DNA of 64,000 nt from Daphnia pulex (Eukaryota > Arthropoda > Branchiopoda > Diplostraca > Daphniidae). Position 1 is the stretch's first letter, and every line of letters starts with the position of its first letter. The translations under genes were made by a program, and so were the position numbers. The notes beneath the pieces were generated by a model, which saw only the letters and a program-made list of their open reading frames with translations, was not told where the DNA came from and did not search any database. This document shows positions 61,753 through 64,000 of the stretch, in pieces. The DNA lies in the NCBI RefSeq assembly GCF_021134715.1, contig NC_060022.1:873001-937000 (forward strand). The letters run 5' to 3'.

Positions 61753-62885
61753 TAAGATCGACTTCCAGAGGGAATAATTCCCATAATTTGTTACGTTTCA
61801 ACACAGATATAACGGATTTTCTTTTATTCGATTATTTTTTACTCCGTTTATCTAATGGAATTTAGGTTAAAAGACAAAATATCGTTCATTGCGACAAGTC
61901 TCAGGTGGTGTTAAGACTCGGATAACGGCCGTCATTTTTCCCGCGCTTCGCCATTTGAATGATGTAAATAATACGTCAAGCACGAGTGAACGAGGTCCGG
62001 CCTGAGTATCTGCGATTGTTGAGTTGATCTAAAAACTGTATCCTACGATTTCTGATTTGTTAGCCTTCGTCGACTGATTCGCTTTTGATTGTGTGCTGTA
62101 TAGAAGGGCGGTAAATATAACTGCGGGATCTCTGCGCACATCGGTAAAATACCGCAGCGCTGCTCTGTTGGTTGAGGTACAAGAAGAGGGAAAACCGGCA
62201 TCACTTTGACCAATTCGTTCTTCTCTTTATTTGGCTCTCTGAACCTCTTCTGATGATCATAAATCACAAGATTATTTCGGGCCCGGCACGGCTTTTGTGT
62301 GTGTGTTCCCTCTCTATATACAGTATACTCCCATTGTGACTTTTCGGGGGGGGGGGGGGGGGTTATATCCTCTTGGTTGCTCAACAGTCGGGCGTCTTGT
62401 TAGACAGCACACAAACACACAATGGCCCCCACCTTGTATCCACTGAATTCTGTCAAAAGAAGTATGAGGGAAATATGAAAAAGAAAGAAAAGAAAGAAAG
62501 AAAAGAAAACATCAATACGAGTATAATCCATAGGAGACTAATTTTGAATAGACTTTACTGCAACCAGACACTCCCCCAACTCTGATGCCAGTAGACAATA
62601 AACGCCTAGCTTCTCCGCTGCCCCATTTTTACAGATGCTTCTTTTTTACGATTATTTTTCAAAAAAGAAAAGAAAAGAAAAAAAGAGAGAGATGAATTAT
62701 GATCGGCGGCGCGAATATCGGTGGCCATGACGAACGATATCGTGCGACACTTGGAGACCGGCCCTATCCCACAGAGTGGATGGGTAAGGGGGGAGATCGT
62801 TTCCATGTGTATTACATATCATATCATATCATATATAACTGTAGAGGCTACCTACAACATGTAGCCCAATCTATATTCCATCTCT
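61753..62885. other. No gene seen; poly-G run
   Basis: This 1.1 kb stretch has no recognisable coding sequence. It includes a 17-base G run at 62346-62362 and GAAA-type repeats near 62476-62510 and 62660-62690. A - strand open frame at 62043-62384 uses the G run as polyproline and is not credible. Confidence 0.5.
61921..61960. promoter_or_regulatory. Possible orphan promoter patch with E2F-like site
   Basis: The sequence tttttcccgcgc (61936-61945) fits the E2F consensus TTTSSCGC. It is flanked by gccgtcattt and cgccatttga, which resemble YY1-type words on the opposite strand. Such clusters are usual near start sites of cell-cycle genes, but no gene was found next to it. It is weak evidence for a promoter. 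Confidence 0.2.
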
Positions 62886-63188
62886 TCAATGGTGGAGTAA
62901 ATGGCCATGATCCTGGATGGAGTAGGACTGGGCTGGCAACAGAATTGGTTTCGATTTGAAAGGCTCGATAGGGAAAAAAAGAGCCGAAAAACTTGTCATT
63001 CCTTTCCAATTATCGATATGGAAGTTGGACACGCGCCGCCCCGAGTGAGAGACCGACGATGACGACGACACTTTTTCACAGTTGATGGCCGCGACGCACT
63101 TGGCTGCCTGTCGCAAATCATCCGCAGAGAGACGGCCGACCAACTCGGTGAACTCCGGTTCACGGAAAGAGGGGGCAGCCTGCGCCGA
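62886..63188 (-). CDS. Candidate exon of an unidentified protein, possibly secreted
   Basis: On the - strand a good acceptor (gacttttcag, AG at 63190-63189) is followed by an open frame of 100 codons that begins SAQAAPSFREPEFTELVG. It continues with an amphipathic segment LSADDLRQAAKCVAAINC, a Ser-rich stretch, and a basic GRR site, and ends at a stop at 62886. The small-residue start resembles the region just after a signal peptide, with the signal expected in an upstream exon, and GRR resembles a prohormone processing site; both points are inference. The part after about residue 65 is less protein-like, and an intron may begin there, but no strong donor was seen. Another frame across the same DNA has poorer composition. 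No family is recognised. I cannot find the first exon within the remaining 800 bp. Confidence 0.4.
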   Translation of the reverse strand, partial: SAQAAPSFREPEFTELVGRLSADDLRQAAKCVAAINCEKVSSSSSVSHSGRRVSNFHIDNWKGMTSFSALFFPIEPFKSKPILLPAQSYSIQDHGHLLHH

Positions 63189-63339
63189 CTGAAAAGTCTT
63201 GTACACATATCGGCCAAAAATAATATGAGCACGACGTGGCTGTCGAGCCCGAAAGGAGTGCCAGCCCCGAGGGAACGTGTTGACGGACGGCGCTGGATAT
63301 AAACACGTAAAAGCGCGGACGTCTCGGATGATTGGATCA

Positions 63340-64000
63340 CCTCCAGGCTGCTTTTACGATCTACTTATGCTGGTTGCGCTCGTTTTATTTATTGATGCTG
63401 CATCAGACTGAACTGGCAGATTAGACATTTTTTCCTTTTTCTCTTTTGGGCCATTTGGGAAGTCGCAGCAGAGCCGAGAGAGGGCCGTTATATTATGCGC
63501 TTTATTTATCATATTTCCCCTTTCGCCCAATTCGGTCAGTTCAAATTAGAAAATAAGAAAATGTTATTGTATCAATATTATATATTGCTCTCCTATAATT
63601 TAGATTATACGGCGGCCATCACGACGACGGAATGGTAGCATCAACAGTTGCGCCCCCTTCGTGACCTTTTACAAGTTACGATAAAACGAACCTTATCCAA
63701 ATATAGAAAGAAAAAGGAAGAAGAAAAAAAGAAGAATTCAAACTCGATTAAGACCGTCTGTCGACCGTGCGGACTTCTATCAAAGTTATTCGATTTTGGC
63801 ATAGTTTTGGGGCCCGCCAGCCCGTCTCTCTTCTGTACAGAATGAATAGGAATTTTGATCAAGTCCATTACAGAGTAACAACAAAAATTCCTTCAAAATT
63901 CACAGAGGAATAGAAATGAATTTATTTTAAAAATTTTCTCGATGATAATTTGATTACAAGCGCGAATGGGTTTTCATGGTCGGGAAATTTGATTCGAGAA
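63340..64000. other. Window end, no gene seen
   Basis: Mostly AT-rich sequence with GA-rich tracts near 63705-63735. No conserved exon was found on either strand. If the candidate exon at 62886-63188 is real, its promoter or first exon should lie here or beyond the window. Confidence 0.5.

Noticed and set aside
62996..63340. Overlapping - strand frame of 114 codons at the 63 kb candidate exon
   Set aside because: It is Arg/Ser-rich, in a different frame from the more protein-like one, and has no plausible start or splice support.

Overview
This is a eukaryotic nuclear window, most likely from a Daphnia-like cladoceran crustacean. The evidence is multi-exon genes with GT-AG introns often only 60-110 bp long, arthropod-type protein sequences, and intergenic DNA packed with CT/GA, CA/GT, trinucleotide and poly-G/C microsatellites. 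No bacterial features, CRISPR array, rRNA or tRNA was recognised.

Four conserved genes can be reconstructed exon by exon, and all four reading frames close without a frameshift. (1) GINS3/Psf3 replication-complex subunit, + strand, 843-1754, 5 exons, 202 aa. (2) HNF4-type nuclear receptor, - strand, 2102-5885, 9 coding exons, about 613 aa, with a polyglutamine N-terminus; it lies tail-to-tail with GINS3. (3) Cytosolic sulfotransferase, + strand, 8960-10532, 7 exons, 333 aa. (4) G-protein alpha-o subunit, - strand, 16715-29119, 8 exons, 354 aa, with kilobase introns.

From about 29.4 to 62.9 kb no recognisable conserved gene was found. This gene desert is microsatellite-rich and interrupted at 35.5-41.5 kb by a compositionally different block. 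That block holds an inverted duplication of a spliced transcription-unit-like module, with CTCF-like motif clusters at both outer ends, a 375 bp tandem duplication in the right arm, and a long foldback (24-nt perfect stem core) near the centre. A 0.9-1.0 kb dispersed repeat occurs three times: in alpha-o intron 4, at 50.1-51.0 kb and at 60.9-61.75 kb. A candidate exon of an unidentified, possibly secreted, protein lies at 62.9-63.2 kb on the - strand.

The four genes have unrelated roles (DNA replication, transcriptional control of metabolism, small-molecule sulfation, neuronal signalling), so no shared pathway is implied. The most novel material is non-coding: the inverted-duplication block, the three-copy repeat with its present/absent hairpin, and a perfect 26 bp palindrome at 49330-49355.
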